DNA of 64,000 bases from Elysia chlorotica (Eukaryota; Mollusca; Gastropoda; Plakobranchidae). How positions within the stretch are numbered: the first letter of the stretch is position 1; each line of letters begins with the position of its first letter. Location of the stretch: positions 140,902 to 204,901 of the forward strand of contig RQTK01000913.1 of the NCBI GenBank assembly GCA_003991915.1. The letters are read 5' to 3'. Position numbers and translations under genes: made by a program. A model generated the notes under the pieces. It made no database searches. It saw nothing but the letters and a program-made list of their open reading frames with translations, and had not been told where the DNA came from. Below are positions 58,501 through 64,000 of this stretch, piece after piece.

Positions 58501-59670
58501 TCTCCCTTAAAAAAAATATCTACAATATTATGTATATGATAACTTTTTAATGGTGTAACTGCATTTATGTATAAGTTTGACATAATTAGCTGTTGACATA
58601 TTGCAGGTTGAGAGGCATATTGTTTTATCTGCAAAGAGTTAAAGAGGGCCGTTACAATACTTTGTCTCTAAAGCCTTGATGTATGGTTTTATTTTTCCAT
58701 GCATCGTAATATCAGGGTAAGCATAGTGGCTTAACATATCAAAATGTTTTATCCAGCTCAATCTGATTTGATATTAGGTTTTTTTGTTAACCATCCCATC
58801 TCTCAAATACTTCATGTGTTGGCTGTGAACTCTTTGTCTTTGTCAGGGAGAGTTGCAATAAAAAGGTAAAATGAAACTTTTTGTGTGGTAAGTTTTGGTA
58901 TTTTTCATGTCATTTAAGATACACACGTTTTAAATTACAATTAAAATATAAAGGATGTTTCTAGCTATGCAATTAAAATGTTATCTTAGTTATGCAAACT
59001 AGATAGGCAATGTTATTTTAAAATTAGCAATTGGTAAAGTATGTCAATTGCCACTTTCAGGTGTGCCTATGTTGAAGCAGATATCACTATTATATGAAAA
59101 TGTTTTATCTGTAGAGAGTGCAAGTCATTTTCTGGTTGTCAAGTTGGTTTTATTTTATTAAGGACAACAATGAATGTCTTTCAAGTTGCTTGAATTTAAA
59201 GACAGATTGTGATGCTTGAATTTAAAGACAACTTGATTATCAACTTATGGATGTACTATGATTGGACTTTGAGGAACATAGTAAAGTTCTTTATCAAACA
59301 TGTGATTGATTTTTTACTGTGTCATTTATGTAAAGTAAATAATAGGGATTTTTCATGTCACAATAATGTCAGCAAATCTGGCATATACATCAACTTCTAA
59401 GGTTAGAAGTGGCACTCTTAATGAAAACTCAAGAGTAATAAAGAATTGAAATTTTGCCTGACATTTCTCTCACATTTTTTTGTTGTTGTGACATTTGTGT
59501 TATTTAAAGTTTGATCTTATATAGTCATTAAGTCTTATTTATCAGCACCATGAAAAAGAAAAAAGAACCAAAACCATTCTCAAAAAGAAATTGTCAAAAG
59601 TTGATTGGTGATGGCAATTAAAACAAAGTATTTTGTCTAATTATTAAGTTAAAAAGTTATGATATGATAT
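55574..59670. other. Intergenic / possible long FYCO1 3' UTR
   Basis: AT-rich with no recognised coding exon; the short frames on both strands have no protein signature. A SINE head fragment lies at 57594-57700. Confidence 0.55.
57594..57700 (+). mobile_element. SINE head fragment with a different 3' end
   Basis: GGCGGGCGCTGTGGTCCAGG, then GTAGAACATTGGCTTCCGAC and GCTCGAATCC match the head at 2606. After CCTACTGGTTGGGTTGGTGTC the family body stops and unrelated sequence follows. Confidence 0.8.
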
Positions 59671-59676
59671 TTTATT
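59671..59676 (-). terminator. Candidate PECR polyadenylation signal
   Basis: TTTATT on the plus strand is AATAAA on the minus strand, about 220 bp past the PECR stop codon. Confidence 0.45.
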
Positions 59677-59897
59677 AACTTTATAGTACAGCTAACCATA
59701 CATTTATAGTGTTCTCTTCGCAAAATCCCTCTAAAAAAAAAAACAGTATATAAAAGAATACCAAAAAAAGCAAAGAAACAAAGACAAAAGTAAATAGTAA
59801 AAAACAAACTAGCAAACATTGTAAGGATAATTAACATTTGAACTAAGTAGCACTTGATCTCACAGTCATAAATTTAATTAGAAAAAAACAATGAAAA

Positions 59898-63612
<3,715 letters not shown>

Positions 63613-64000
63613 CTGAAACCAACATTAACAAATTTTAATAATATATAAATAGTTATAATGGAGAGCATGGTGCTAAATAACATTGTCCAGATACATGTTT
63701 CAAAATACATTTATATATTATTGCTTTTCTATAACAATTTTATATTAAAGTTAGCCTGAAAAACAACACAATAGCTTTTACCTTTTCAAATCACAATATC
63801 AAACCAAATAATTATTAAGATAGATTTATTAGGCGCAAAAACATCCCTTATTGTTCTCTAAAGTGCTGGCCAAATGACTTGGTAGCATATTTTTCAAAAG
63901 TAGGCTACATGTATACGCAAAGTAAAGATAATAGTGATAAAATACACACACACACACACATGCACACGCACAAACTAATTAACTGTAAAAGGTGCAGCTA
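63613..64000. other. PECR intron (5' part beyond window)
   Basis: AT-rich intron with a short (CA)n run near 63943-63960. No further exon seen. Confidence 0.6.

Overview
This window is eukaryotic: AT-rich, with GT-AG introns, long microsatellites ((CT)n, (TAA)n, (TTA)n) and many copies of a tRNA-derived SINE with an ACTCA-type tail. The gene content and repeat style suggest a lophotrochozoan, most likely a mollusc (inference; no species assignment is attempted). Two assembly gaps (N runs) occur at 5188-5372 and 33058-33172, both beside (CT)n tracts.

Layout. (1) 1-2000: the edge of a minus-strand gene. A 222-nt exon (60-281) has clean splice sites and resembles the RNA-binding-like segment of mitochondrial poly(A) polymerase (MTPAP). 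A 155-codon minus ORF (1526-1993) may be its first exon. (2) 2000-6880: non-coding, with one textbook SINE flanked by a 13-bp target-site duplication and a direct duplication of about 0.55 kb. (3) 6882-21268, plus strand: TUT1 (terminal uridylyltransferase 1 / Star-PAP), rebuilt as 11 phase-consistent exons encoding 1180 residues (zinc finger, RRM, catalytic core, PAP-associated domain, long insert-bearing C-terminus). (4) 21269-24568: intergenic, with a SINE, a 38-bp inverted repeat around a (CT)n tract, and two identical GTCACGTGAT (CLEAR-like) sites upstream of the next gene. (5) 24569-55310, plus strand: FYCO1, rebuilt as 23 exons (RUN, very long coiled coil, FYVE-type zinc finger, acidic segment with an LC3-interacting motif, GOLD domain), about 1713 residues plus whatever the gap hides. 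(6) 55311-59897: intergenic / FYCO1 3' region. (7) 59898-63612, minus strand: the last five exons of PECR (peroxisomal trans-2-enoyl-CoA reductase), ending in the peroxisome targeting tripeptide AKL. Its N-terminus lies beyond the window.

The genes do not form a pathway. TUT1 acts in nuclear RNA 3'-end uridylation/adenylation, FYCO1 in plus-end transport of autophagosomes and late endosomes, and PECR in peroxisomal fatty-acid chain elongation.

The most unusual structures are: an array of about 18 degenerate repeats in FYCO1 intron 17, several of which carry a fused acceptor-donor sequence (TTTTCTCAG|GTGAG) like recursive splice sites; a near-identical duplication of FYCO1 exon 3 whose two copies cannot both be spliced in without an immediate stop codon; a FYVE finger whose last Cys pair is absent from the exon model; SINEs ending right beside splice sites; a valine at the PECR position of the catalytic tyrosine; and a decayed second copy of a PECR exon.
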